Notes under the pieces: model-generated
The model's input: the letters and a program-made list of their open reading frames with translations, nothing else
Database searches by the model: none
Told to the model about the DNA's origin: nothing
Assembly: GCF_004118375.1 (NCBI RefSeq)
Contig: NZ_SDHX01000001.1
Location: forward strand, 992,001 to 1,056,000
Source of the DNA: Oleiharenicola lentus
Lineage (GTDB): Bacteria > Verrucomicrobiota > Verrucomicrobiia > Opitutales > Opitutaceae
Reading direction: 5' to 3'
DNA length: 64,000 bases
Program-made: the position numbers and the translations under genes
Shown: positions 8,157 to 14,061 of the stretch, piece after piece
Numbering within the stretch: position 1 is the first letter of the stretch
Layout of the letters: each line of letters starts with the position of its first letter

Positions 8157-9346
8157 CTTTCCGCACTTGGACAAGTTGGGACAAACGGCGACTCCTCAAG
8201 GCTTTCTGAGTCAGTAGAAGCGGGGTCGGTTTGGATAGTTTTGGACACGAAAACCCCCGAAATCCCGGTTTTTTGTGTAACAGTTTGTGGAAGTTTCGGG
8301 CGGGCGAGTTTGTGGACCTCCGAGTGCAGCGGCAGCAAATCGGCATCGGTGTAAACCGTAGCGGTCAGGCGCGGCTCGCTGTGGCGCATGAGTTCCTGCG
8401 CGACGCGCTGGGGCACTCCTGCGGCATGTAGGAGGGAGCAAAAGGTCTTTCTGAGCGCGTGAATATCCACCCGGCGGCCCTGCTCATCGACGGCCGGAAT
8501 TCCGCATTTGGCGAGATCACTGCGCAGCGTTGCGGCAGTGGGGACGCCAAGCGGAAAGACTTTGCCGTCACCGGGTCCGGCCGCGGCTTGCCGTGCCTTG
8601 AGCATCTCGACCAGTTCGGGCAGGAGGGGCAGGGCGGCTTGCTTCTTGTTCTTGGTCGTAGAGGCGCGGGCGAGCACGTAGGGGCGTGCGGCGTCGAGAT
8701 GGAGGTCCGACCACAAGAGCGCCTTGGCTTCGCTGCGGCGGAGGCCTGTGTATGCGGCCAGCGTGTAGAAGAGGCCGCGCTTGCCCGACACGGCAACAAG
8801 CGACGTGAACTGTTCCAGCGTGAGAGCACGGCGCGTGCGGCGTTCTCGGCCACGGGTCTCCGATTTGCCGACGGTAGCCAGCGGGTTTTTCGCGATGCGC
8901 CCGGCGTTCTCCATCCAGTTGAGAAAGGCGGAGGTCAGGCCGAGGTATTCATTGCAGGTTTTCGGCGCGAAAGATTGGCGTGCACGCCAGCGGGTGAAGC
9001 CGTCCGGGGTGATGTCGCGGAGCAGACGCCAGCCGCATTCGTGGCAGAGGCGTTGCACCCGGTTGCGCGAAAGGGCGACGTGCTTTTTCGAGGAGCCTTG
9101 CGCAGCCAGGTCGGCGACGTATTCGGCGAGATGCTCGGCAATTGGTGACAGGGCCGCATCGCGCAGCGGCTTCGGAGGGAGCCAGCCGAGCAATTCCTGC
9201 TCTTTCTCGCGGACGAGTTTCTGCAGGTTGGCGACGGCTAGTTCCTTCTGTTCGACACGCAGGCCGACCTCATACCAACGCGGGCCATTGCTGAGGCGAA
9301 ACCGTCCCCGATAATACCGGCTGCCTTTGGGTTTGAAGACATACAT
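8117..9346 (-). CDS. int: Tyrosine site-specific integrase of the tRNA-Ser island
   Basis: 409 residues in the integrated state. The SAM-like N-terminal domain is followed by the catalytic domain with the expected residues: Arg in TGLRRSE (about 203), HALR (H296, R299), RHSE (H322) and the nucleophile in VYTD (Y332). The last 13 codons are not element-specific: nine lie in the attachment core and three plus the stop are read antisense from tRNA-Ser, giving the tail GIRTHVRV. In the circular form the same frame would instead run 70 codons further (see 13540-13752). It lies 4 bp after the xis-like gene and is surely co-transcribed with it. The patch that marks integron integrases is absent. Confidence 0.95.
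   Translation of the reverse strand: MYVFKPKGSRYYRGRFRLSNGPRWYEVGLRVEQKELAVANLQKLVREKEQELLGWLPPKPLRDAALSPIAEHLAEYVADLAAQGSSKKHVALSRNRVQRLCHECGWRLLRDITPDGFTRWRARQSFAPKTCNEYLGLTSAFLNWMENAGRIAKNPLATVGKSETRGRERRTRRALTLEQFTSLVAVSGKRGLFYTLAAYTGLRRSEAKALLWSDLHLDAARPYVLARASTTKNKKQAALPLLPELVEMLKARQAAAGPGDGKVFPLGVPTAATLRSDLAKCGIPAVDEQGRRVDIHALRKTFCSLLHAAGVPQRVAQELMRHSEPRLTATVYTDADLLPLHSEVHKLARPKLPQTVTQKTGISGVFVSKTIQTDPASTDSESLEESPFVPTCPSAESGGGGGIRTHVRV
8129..8156 (+). repeat. Left attachment core (attL) inside tRNA-Ser
   Basis: 28 bp covering the T-arm, acceptor strand and CCA of tRNA-Ser, identical to 13753-13780. Flanks differ on both sides, which defines the core edges. Confidence 0.93.
8239..8295. 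repeat. Putative integrase arm-type repeat, left copy
   Basis: 57 bp, within the 3' part of the integrase gene, resemble 13641-13697 in the same orientation. The best-conserved block is ACAGTTTGTGGAAGT preceded by CCGGTTTTT and an upstream GGACA-CCCCC. In the excised circle the two copies would flank the core on either side (their nearest ends 82 and 55 bp from it), as arm-binding sites of tyrosine integrases do. Confidence 0.55.
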
Positions 9347-9350
9347 GGGG

Positions 9351-9545
9351 TTAGGGTGTTGGGGGTTGGGTCAACTTGGTGAGATCGCTTGCACGTATCA
9401 GGCGAAGGCCGCGAATTTTGATGCTGGGCAATTTCCCTTCGGTGATGAGCCGACGGACGGTTTTGTCGCACGAACGCAGGCAAGCGGCGGCTTCCTTAAT
9501 TCGAAGCAGCGTGTCGCCGTTGGGGAGTGGGGCTGGGGCGTTCAT
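9351..9545 (-). CDS. Excisionase-like HTH protein (AlpA/MerR-type)
   Basis: 64 residues from ATG at 9545. The region LLRIKEAAACLRSCDKTVRRLITEGKLPSI is a winged helix-turn-helix of the HTH_17/AlpA type, used by many recombination directionality factors. The start overlaps the stop of the upstream 161-residue gene as ATGA, and the integrase begins 4 bp downstream, so regulator, this gene and integrase form one tight unit. In that position the likely role is to direct the integrase towards excision and perhaps to act on the promoter. A purely regulatory AlpA-like role is the alternative. Confidence 0.8.
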   Translation of the reverse strand: MNAPAPLPNGDTLLRIKEAAACLRSCDKTVRRLITEGKLPSIKIRGLRLIRASDLTKLTQPPTP

Positions 9546-10027
9546 TGCTTGGCCTTTGCTTTCTGGGCTTTGGCCCAGCGTGAATTCCAATTTAGGAAGT
9601 CGCCATGCCAGTCCGGCTTGTCGCCGCGTAACTCCTTTTCGGTCACGACGCCTTGTTCTATGGCCCGCTGTTCCAGCTCTGCCTTCCACGCCTTGCATTC
9701 ACTGATAGGAATGCAGCCAATAGCCAGTTCACGGGTGCTGAGATCGACCCCGAAGAAATTCCGCTTCCGGTGGGTAATGTGAAAGAAAAACCCCGTGAGC
9801 TTTCCCTCTTTCAATCGCTTGTGCACAGCTGCACGGGATACCGGGGCATACATTGAAACGCCGCCGGGTGACACGCACTGGCCGACCACAGGAAACAAGG
9901 CGTCATACCAGTAGCCCGCTTCCTCTTGCGGACCTTCTTTGTGATAGAGGTGCGTGCCGGGGATGGGCTCGCCAAAAACTTTGTGCAGCTCTGGGGGGAC
10001 TACGACGAAGGGAAAGTCGGTTGACAT
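9542..10027 (-). CDS. Conserved island protein with HTH-like segment, probable DNA-binding regulator
   Basis: 161 residues from ATG at 10027; a TTG at 10039 is a weaker option. Most of the protein has no family I can name. Residues near 80-100 (PVSRAAVHKRLKEGKLTGFFFH) read as a helix-turn-helix of the type in which the second helix ends in a short wing, so DNA binding is plausible. Its start codon lies inside one of two 17-bp palindromes (10020-10062), which suggests self-repression. First gene of the regulator-xis-int unit, overlapping xis by 4 bp. Codon use is closer to the chromosome than that of the cassettes to its right. Confidence 0.6.
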   Translation of the reverse strand: MSTDFPFVVVPPELHKVFGEPIPGTHLYHKEGPQEEAGYWYDALFPVVGQCVSPGGVSMYAPVSRAAVHKRLKEGKLTGFFFHITHRKRNFFGVDLSTRELAIGCIPISECKAWKAELEQRAIEQGVVTEKELRGDKPDWHGDFLNWNSRWAKAQKAKAKQ

Positions 10028-10062
10028 TACATCAACCAACTGACGGTTAACGCTGCGTCAAC
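10020..10062 (-). promoter_or_regulatory. Two tandem 17-bp palindromic operators before the regulator-xis-int unit
   Basis: On the minus strand GTTGACGCAGCGTTAAC (10046-10062) and GTTGATGTAATGTCAAC (10020-10036) share the pattern GTTGAYGYARYGTYAAC and are 9 bp apart, so centres are 26 bp apart on nearly the same DNA face. The start codon of the 161-residue gene falls in the second copy. Their symmetry fits a dimeric repressor. Confidence 0.6.
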
Positions 10063-10069
10063 TATTTTT

Positions 10070-10168
10070 TGTGAACGACAAAAGTGAGCGAGACGGTTGC
10101 TTAGCGCGGAGCGTGCGTAAGCACGACCCGTGACAAGCAATCAGCTTCGCACCACTGCCTTGTTAGGC
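10070..10168 (-). repeat. attC recombination site of cassette A (array end)
   Basis: Minus-strand core GCCTAAC (10162-10168), the exact complement of the GTTAGGC that precedes this cassette, opens a long imperfect hairpin: TTGCTT/AAGCAA and CGTGC/GCACG stems around a 4-nt loop. The distal core is degenerate (GTTCACA, 10070-10076), as expected when the bases past the crossover point come from non-cassette DNA. Confidence 0.7.
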
Positions 10169-10175
10169 TCATTTT

Positions 10176-10532
10176 TCATTTCTGATCCCACCCCACAACT
10201 ACATCATCGTCTAACGTGATCTTCAAAGCGTAACGATTGGTGCCGGTCTTTTTATATTTCCAGACTTCTTTCTTTTTTGTCTTTAGAACCTTTTGGTCAA
10301 CATCGAGGGGGTGACCCAACGAATCCCTGAGCTGTGCTGCCGTCTCGCCCGTCCAAATAGTTCGGGCTATCAGTTTTTCGGCTAGAGAGGTCTTACCATA
10401 TCTCGTGTATAGTCGTTGCCGACGTTCCTCCTCGGCCTTTGCCGCCGCAGCAGCCTGCATGATCATGGCGATGATAATCACGCCAACGATCAACCCGATA
10501 ACGATCCAAATTATTGCTGCGTCGGAGTTCAT
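10176..10532 (-). CDS. Cassette A protein: membrane-anchored, BamE-like C-terminal motif
   Basis: 118 residues. One N-terminal transmembrane helix (about residues 7-27, IIWIVIGLIVGVIIIAMIM) is followed by a charged linker and a small domain with IWTGETAAQLRDSLGHP and KKEVWKYKKTG. The pattern of a Gly-x-Thr-x-x-x-Leu segment and a later W-x-Y strand resembles SmpA/BamE-type modules that are frequent in cassette proteins. The start is 8 bp after the preceding GTTAGGC core; an A-rich AAAAAAG leader precedes the ATG. It has Lys-rich, A+T-rich codon use unlike the chromosome, consistent with transfer. The function is unknown. Confidence 0.75.
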   Translation of the reverse strand: MNSDAAIIWIVIGLIVGVIIIAMIMQAAAAAKAEEERRQRLYTRYGKTSLAEKLIARTIWTGETAAQLRDSLGHPLDVDQKVLKTKKKEVWKYKKTGTNRYALKITLDDDVVVGWDQK

Positions 10533-10539
10533 CTTTTTT

Positions 10540-10605
10540 GCCTAACGTTCACGATGTGCCATGGCGGGCCGCAGGCCCGACATTGGCACTGGCATCTGGT
10601 TCGCC
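10540..10605 (-). repeat. attC site of cassette B
   Basis: 66 bp bounded on the minus strand by GGCGAAC (10599-10605) and GTTAGGC (10540-10546), with stems GTGCCA/TGGCAC and CGGGCC/GGCCCG around the tip. The stop of cassette gene B lies inside it. Confidence 0.88.
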
Positions 10606-10911
10606 TCTCTTCTTCCGGAGGAGGAGTGTGATGATCACGACGAACGGAGCTAACGCCGATAGATAGGCGATGGCCACATACGAGTATCCCAGCTCACGGA
10701 CGATCGCCGGACCTACATCTGGGCTCCTTACTTCTTCGAGGCACAACGCTGCGGAAAAGAGCGCCAACGGCACCGCGACAACCGCCAGCCACTTCTTCCA
10801 GCGGACCAATGGCCACGACGCGAGAATGCAGACGAGGGCACATACAACGAATGCCCATGCCGGTGGCTCTTTATCGGCAACCTCAGCAAGTATTGGGAAA
10901 GCAGGCATCAT
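10549..10911 (-). CDS. Cassette B protein: small integral membrane protein
   Basis: 120 residues from ATG at 10911, 5 bp after the upstream core GTTCGCC, with GGAAG just before it as ribosome-binding site; an upstream in-frame ATG would run back through the attC of cassette C and is rejected. Three hydrophobic helices are visible (near residues 16-34, 40-58 and 77-98), the last followed by RKKRGE, so the C-terminus is probably cytoplasmic. The last 15 codons are read inside attC. I recognise no family. Small membrane proteins of unknown role are common cassette cargo. Confidence 0.75.
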   Translation of the reverse strand: MMPAFPILAEVADKEPPAWAFVVCALVCILASWPLVRWKKWLAVVAVPLALFSAALCLEEVRSPDVGPAIVRELGYSYVAIAYLSALAPFVVIITLLLRKKRGEPDASANVGPAARHGTS

Positions 10912-10916
10912 CTTCC

Positions 10917-10980
10917 GGCGAACGTCTGAGCTCAGACACGAGGGCCGAAGGCCCGAGTTGTCTGTGGCGATTGGTTCGGC
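10917..10980 (-). repeat. attC site of cassette C
   Basis: 64 bp bounded on the minus strand by GCCGAAC (10974-10980) and GTTCGCC (10917-10923), with stems CAGACA/TGTCTG and GGGCC/GGCCC around a 3-nt loop. Confidence 0.9.
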
Positions 10981-10987
10981 TTTTCTT

Positions 10988-11404
10988 TCATGCGATTCCC
11001 TTGCCAATTAAGCGAACCGCGCGAAATTCAGTGAGCGCACTGACGCGCGGGCGCTTACCAGCCGACACGCTGAGCGAGCCACAGGTGCAGGTTACTGCCT
11101 TCTTCGGAGCCGAATATAAAAGGTCATGGCAACTCATGCACTCCGCGTAGGGCTCGGGCTGTCCGGTCTCCTCGGATGAAATGAGCACAAAACGCGAAGA
11201 TGCTTCGATTGCAGAAATGTGATCCCGCTGCTTCTCGGCAAACCATGCTTCATTCACACGCGCTCGAAGGTGATTTTGCATCCACGCATCGCTGCCAATC
11301 GGCGCAGGATTCGCACGCGTGAGCGCCGCCTGCCATGCTGCAGACCGCTGCGCAGCCAGCGCTTTACCCTCTTTCTTGAGCGAGCGCTTTGTTTCGGGGT
11401 TCAT
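10988..11404 (-). CDS. Cassette C protein: hypothetical with cysteine cluster
   Basis: 138 residues, starting 12 bp after the upstream core GTTCGGC with an AAAAGATAACGT leader. The first third is Lys/Ala-rich and predicted helical (KRSLKKEGKALAAQRSAAW). The second half contains C-x2-C (ECMSCHDLLY) and later C-x-C (VTCTCGSLS), a likely zinc knuckle. No signal peptide or membrane helix is seen. I do not recognise a family. The gene ends 7 bp before its attC. Confidence 0.72.
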   Translation of the reverse strand: MNPETKRSLKKEGKALAAQRSAAWQAALTRANPAPIGSDAWMQNHLRARVNEAWFAEKQRDHISAIEASSRFVLISSEETGQPEPYAECMSCHDLLYSAPKKAVTCTCGSLSVSAGKRPRVSALTEFRAVRLIGKGIA

Positions 11405-11416
11405 ACGTTATCTTTT

Positions 11417-11482
11417 GCCGAACGTCAGCGAAGAGCCATGAAGGGCCGCAGGCCCGGCATTGGCTCTGGCATTTGGTTAGCC
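11417..11482 (-). repeat. attC site of cassette D
   Basis: 66 bp bounded on the minus strand by GGCTAAC (11476-11482) and GTTCGGC (11417-11423), with stems AGAGCCA/TGGCTCT and GGGCC/GGCCC. The TAA in the first core is the stop codon of cassette gene D, a classic cassette feature. Its tip and right arm closely match attC of cassette B, suggesting a common source integron. Confidence 0.92.
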
Positions 11483-11989
11483 TCTTTTTTCACGGCGGAA
11501 ATAGACATGGCCTTTATCGCCTGCGGCCAAGGGCAATGCCAGTCCATAACCCTCTTTCTCCTTCGTGAGCGTGAACGCTGCAGTATAGGCGAATCCGGAA
11601 TTCTTCTTATCTCGAACGTAGGTGGAGCCCTCCACCCAACGGTCCACACTCAGGGAGATAGTGTAGACCGAATAGCTCTTGTAGATGGACCATGTGCCGC
11701 TGCATCCATCATAGCCGCCCTTCGAATCTGCGAAGTCGGTCAGCCAGCAATCAGGCATCTGGGAGATGCTGAAAGTGCCATCTTCTTTCAGCGTGATGCG
11801 AGCCGACAGATCAGTGTAACCCATCGAGCGAAGCATGGCTCCGGATTGGGAACTCTGATCAAGGATGAACGTGCCTGGCACGTCTGCCTTCACGGGCTCA
11901 TCTCGGAGAAAGCTGAAAGTGCCCTCGAAGCGACCACAAGCGGCGAGGAGACCGGCTAAAATTGTGAGCAGCGCCAGGCGAACTTTCAT
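11477..11989 (-). CDS. Cassette D protein: predicted lipoprotein
   Basis: 170 residues with a lipoprotein signal (MKVRLALLTILAGLLAACG; lipobox LAAC, Cys18). The mature part has a strand-rich pattern with ITLKEDGTFSISQMPDCW and a later GTWSIYKSYSVYTISLS, reminiscent of lipocalin-like META/copper-resistance lipoproteins in which a DGTF strand precedes a GTW strand; four cysteines remain. The function is unknown. The ATG is one base after the upstream core GTTAGCC, so there is no room for a normal ribosome-binding site and initiation may be leaderless-like or weak. First cassette of the array. Confidence 0.75.
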   Translation of the reverse strand: MKVRLALLTILAGLLAACGRFEGTFSFLRDEPVKADVPGTFILDQSSQSGAMLRSMGYTDLSARITLKEDGTFSISQMPDCWLTDFADSKGGYDGCSGTWSIYKSYSVYTISLSVDRWVEGSTYVRDKKNSGFAYTAAFTLTKEKEGYGLALPLAAGDKGHVYFRREKRG

Positions 11990-11990
11990 C

Positions 11991-11997
11991 GGCTAAC
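11991..11997 (-). other. First core site of the cassette array (attI-like boundary)
   Basis: GTTAGCC on the minus strand, exactly complementary to the GGCTAAC core of cassette D. It marks the proximal end of the array. Upstream (11998-12092) there is a small GTGTTTC/GAAACAC hairpin but no attC architecture and no integrase gene. Confidence 0.75.
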
Positions 11998-12092
11998 GTT
12001 TAATATGCCATTCGGTGTTTCACGATAGAAACACAGTATCTCTTTGGCGAAATGATCTTGTGAAAGTCCGGGTGCAGCTTTTTCGCTTCCCC

Positions 12093-12311
12093 ATGGCCCG
12101 TAGAAAAGCGCAATTTCGAATATCAATCAAAGATAATGTATCGGGTAGGGCGCTCAAGATTGAACTCATACCTGACATGCTTGGCAGAGGATTTGCCGTA
12201 AGACAAAACGGCAAATTGATGTCCATTTCGCCGCGCTATAGCATGACAGAGGTTTGCGAGCGACTTCGCCGCTGGCTAGTGCGGCGCAAGCAGCATTCCA
12301 CGCAGAGCTAG
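12093..12311 (+). CDS. Small basic hypothetical protein of the island
   Basis: 72 residues from ATG at 12093; the frame is open from 12015 but the first part reads as leader. Rich in Arg/Lys (MARRKAQFRIS, WLVRRKQHS), no membrane segment, no known family. It is the only plus-strand gene of the island and converges on rep, overlapping its 3' end by 36 bp. It may be a small DNA-binding or regulatory protein, or a non-functional frame; the lack of a clear ribosome-binding site keeps confidence low. Confidence 0.4.
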   Translation: MARRKAQFRISIKDNVSGRALKIELIPDMLGRGFAVRQNGKLMSISPRYSMTEVCERLRRWLVRRKQHSTQS

Positions 12312-13562
12312 GACTTTCAGCATAGCCGTCCATTCTTCGGCTGAAGCGCTGACAATGGAATAGCGTAAGTGATACGCCCAACTCCGCCCGAGCTTTCTGG
12401 CAATGGCTGGCATATCCGTGGCGCCAACTGCACGAGCTAGTTCGGCAATTCGCTGCCGCCATGCGGTCATGCCGGGAGAATGCCACGCGAAAACGCGTGT
12501 GCAGGCGAGCCAGTGAATCTTGTTGCGCCGGTCGAATTCGACTCTCCGGCAGCCCTTCCACGAGTGCTTCCGGATGACCAGACCGGCCTCGAGGTATTTG
12601 CCGATATATTCGGAGACGGCCTCCTTGCCCTTCCGCAAAGGCAGTAGCTCAGCGCGGCCGAGATCGTATTTCGGGAGCACCTTCCGCAAGAGAGACCACA
12701 TCGCGACGAGCCGAGGAGAGGCTGAGGCCTTGTAGCGGTCGCGGAGTTCACGGAAACGAGCTGTCCGGCCGTTCTCGCGGCGCTCCCGTTGGCACTCGTC
12801 GAAGGCCTTCCAATCAAATGCGTCGGGTTTGGTGTCCCACTCTACGGCAACGAGTAGGTGGTAATGCGGATTACCCCGTTTCTGCGGCTCCAGGACGCGG
12901 ATGAAGCTCAGAATCCAAGAGCCACGACGGCGCAGGTAGTTGTTCCAACTCCGGGCAAACTGGGTGGGGTGCAGGTTGGCTTCATCTGTAAGGGTAAAGA
13001 ACAGGCAACGGTTGCGGCCCCAGTGCTGGATAAACGACGCGACATTTAGGCGAAGATGAAAGGCAGACTTCGCTTCCGCTCCTGTAGGCATGCCGAAACG
13101 GTGCAGGGTGTCTTTGTCGCGTTGGTCCCAAAGCCGCTTTCCATCGCGATCAGTGAATACGCCCTCCTGTCCCTTGACCGCCTTCAGGCGATAACGGCGA
13201 GGTGACTTGTCGGAATTGTTACTATTCTGACAAGGAAGGCCGGCTGGCGCCGGCGCGGGCGCTTCGCGCCCGCGTCCGGCGGCCGGCCGGGCCGTTTCCG
13301 TGTGCGAGCGTTCAACGGATTCCGTAAGTGCGGACATGAACCGCGAGCGGGCGGCCTGCCGACCTTCGGGCGTCATTTGGGCTGTTGACGGGGTGGGGTT
13401 GGGCAGAGCGCGCACCGGCCGGGAGCCCTCGGACGGCGCATCCCACCCGACCGGCTTCCGGTCGGAGAAACTGACGAGGGCTACGCCGGGCACTTCCGTG
13501 TCCCGGCTTACTGGGGTGGATTCCACCCCAGCCCCCAAATTACTCGGGGCCCCGGCTTGCAT
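12276..13562 (-). CDS. rep: HUH-endonuclease rolling-circle replication protein
   Basis: 428 residues from ATG at 13562; an internal ATG at 13376 would remove the low-complexity first 62 residues. All three Rep motifs are present in order: CLFFTLT (near 187-192), the metal-binding NPHYHLL with His233 and His235, and the catalytic-tyrosine helix EYIGKYL (Y319, K322). Such enzymes nick one strand at an origin and stay bound to the 5' end. No ATPase/helicase domain is seen, as in phage and plasmid initiators. It lies at the island's right end; in the circle it would be immediately downstream of int. The host of the element may provide helicase. Confidence 0.85.
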   Translation of the reverse strand: MQAGAPSNLGAGVESTPVSRDTEVPGVALVSFSDRKPVGWDAPSEGSRPVRALPNPTPSTAQMTPEGRQAARSRFMSALTESVERSHTETARPAAGRGREAPAPAPAGLPCQNSNNSDKSPRRYRLKAVKGQEGVFTDRDGKRLWDQRDKDTLHRFGMPTGAEAKSAFHLRLNVASFIQHWGRNRCLFFTLTDEANLHPTQFARSWNNYLRRRGSWILSFIRVLEPQKRGNPHYHLLVAVEWDTKPDAFDWKAFDECQRERRENGRTARFRELRDRYKASASPRLVAMWSLLRKVLPKYDLGRAELLPLRKGKEAVSEYIGKYLEAGLVIRKHSWKGCRRVEFDRRNKIHWLACTRVFAWHSPGMTAWRQRIAELARAVGATDMPAIARKLGRSWAYHLRYSIVSASAEEWTAMLKVLALRGMLLAPH

Positions 13563-13752
13563 CGCTGCCTTTCGCCGCGCGCGCGAGTGTCAGAATCGCA
13601 GCGCGAACGTTTTCAGGTAGCGTTGTCCAAATGGAGACGATTTCGGACAATTCGCCCCCATTCGCACCCGGTTTTTGTGGCACAGTTTGTGGAAGTCCCA
13701 CGGGAGGACCTTCGCAAACAGGTTGAGTTTCGGAACTTGGCAGAGAGGGCAG
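13540..13752 (-). other. Displaced 3' tail of the integrase frame (used only in the excised circle)
   Basis: If the element is circularised at the 28-bp core, the integrase frame runs through the core (last shared codon CAC) and stays open for 70 codons over 13752-13543, then TAA at 13540-13542. The encoded tail ends WTTLPENVRAAILTLARAAK, the amphipathic type of ending I would expect for an integrase of this group, whereas the integrated form ends in tRNA-derived codons. The rep ATG (13562) lies inside the tail, 23 bp overlapping. The frame match at both junctions was checked codon by codon. Confidence 0.65.
13641..13697. repeat. Putative integrase arm-type repeat, right copy
   Basis: Same-orientation relative of 8239-8295 (CCGGTTTTTGTG and ACAGTTTGTGGAAGT are shared), ending 55 bp before the right core. 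Both copies also encode LPQTV-x-QK in the integrase frame, so an old coding duplication is an alternative to arm sites. Confidence 0.55.
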
Positions 13753-13780
13753 GTGGGTTCGAATCCCACCCCCTCCGCCA
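13753..13780 (+). repeat. Right attachment core (attR)
   Basis: 28 bp identical to the end of tRNA-Ser (8129-8156), without the rest of a tRNA. It closes the element. Confidence 0.93.
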
Positions 13781-13893
13781 TGCGCTACAGGCGCATGGCG
13801 AACCGGCGAAGCCGGGACAGACGCTCAGCGGCTGCGAGGGATGGATATGGACAAAGCGCAGGCTTTGGGGCGGAGCCCTGAGCGAAGCGAATC

Positions 13894-13912
13894 AATCCCA
13901 CCCCCTCCGCCA
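13894..13912 (+). repeat. Third, 19-bp partial copy of the tRNA-Ser end
   Basis: AATCCCACCCCCTCCGCCA is identical to the last 19 bp of the attachment core and lies 114 bp outside attR. The 13781-14061 gap holds otherwise nothing recognisable. It is probably the scar of an earlier insertion into the same tRNA gene. Confidence 0.65.
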
Positions 13913-14061
13913 GCTTTCGCCGAGCCTACGGCTGGCAGGCCAGCCTGATCCTTGAGGCGATGCCGGTCCTCCTGCGCTCCAGCCTTTCATCCAAGGGAGT
14001 TTGTCGTTTCGGGGTTGTGCCGTGGATGCTGTGTCATAAGTCTTCATCCCTTATTACTCCC

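Larger units (their letters stand above)
10076..11997 (-). mobile_element. Four-cassette integron array without integrase (CALIN)
   Basis: Cassettes, in transcription order on the minus strand: D 11423-11996, C 10923-11422, B 10546-10922, A 10076-10545. Each has one gene, a very short leader and an attC. For every cassette the core before the gene is the reverse complement of the proximal core of its own attC (GTTAGCC/GGCTAAC, GTTCGGC/GCCGAAC, GTTCGCC/GGCGAAC, GTTAGGC/GCCTAAC). This follows from how circular cassettes insert and is hard to explain otherwise. Right of 11997 there is no attC hairpin; that DNA is either attI-like or a secondary target. No intI gene is present, so movement would need an integrase supplied in trans. 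Confidence 0.9.
8129..13780. mobile_element. 5.65-kb integrative element in tRNA-Ser(CGA) with HUH Rep and a cassette array
   Basis: Bounded by identical 28-bp copies of the tRNA-Ser 3' end. Contents on the minus strand, right to left: HUH-endonuclease Rep, four integron-type gene cassettes, a putative DNA-binding regulator, an excisionase-like HTH protein and the tyrosine integrase; one small gene runs on the plus strand. The cassette part is visibly richer in A+T than the flanking chromosome. There is no capsid, packaging, Zot-like or relaxase/coupling gene, so it is neither a complete phage nor a self-conjugating element. Satellite or mobilizable rolling-circle element is the best description. 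Confidence 0.88.

Noticed and set aside
8117-8160. Conserved GIRTHVRV-type tail as a real protein domain
   Set aside because: It is simply the antisense reading of the tRNA-Ser 3' end; such tails recur wherever islands insert in this tRNA.
8117-9346. Integrase as an integron integrase (IntI) that built the cassette array
   Set aside because: The catalytic domain lacks the extra IntI patch between conserved motifs and the gene abuts a tRNA attachment core, as phage-type integrases do. The cassettes must have been placed by another enzyme.
8129-13780. Integrated filamentous phage (inovirus)
   Set aside because: There is an HUH Rep and an integrase but no Zot-like morphogenesis ATPase, no coat-sized membrane proteins in order, and the small membrane genes are cassette-borne.
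13590-13781. Separate small minus-strand protein beginning MAEGVGFEPT
   Set aside because: This is an off-frame reading of the att core and the displaced integrase tail; the meaningful frame is the one continuous with the integrase.
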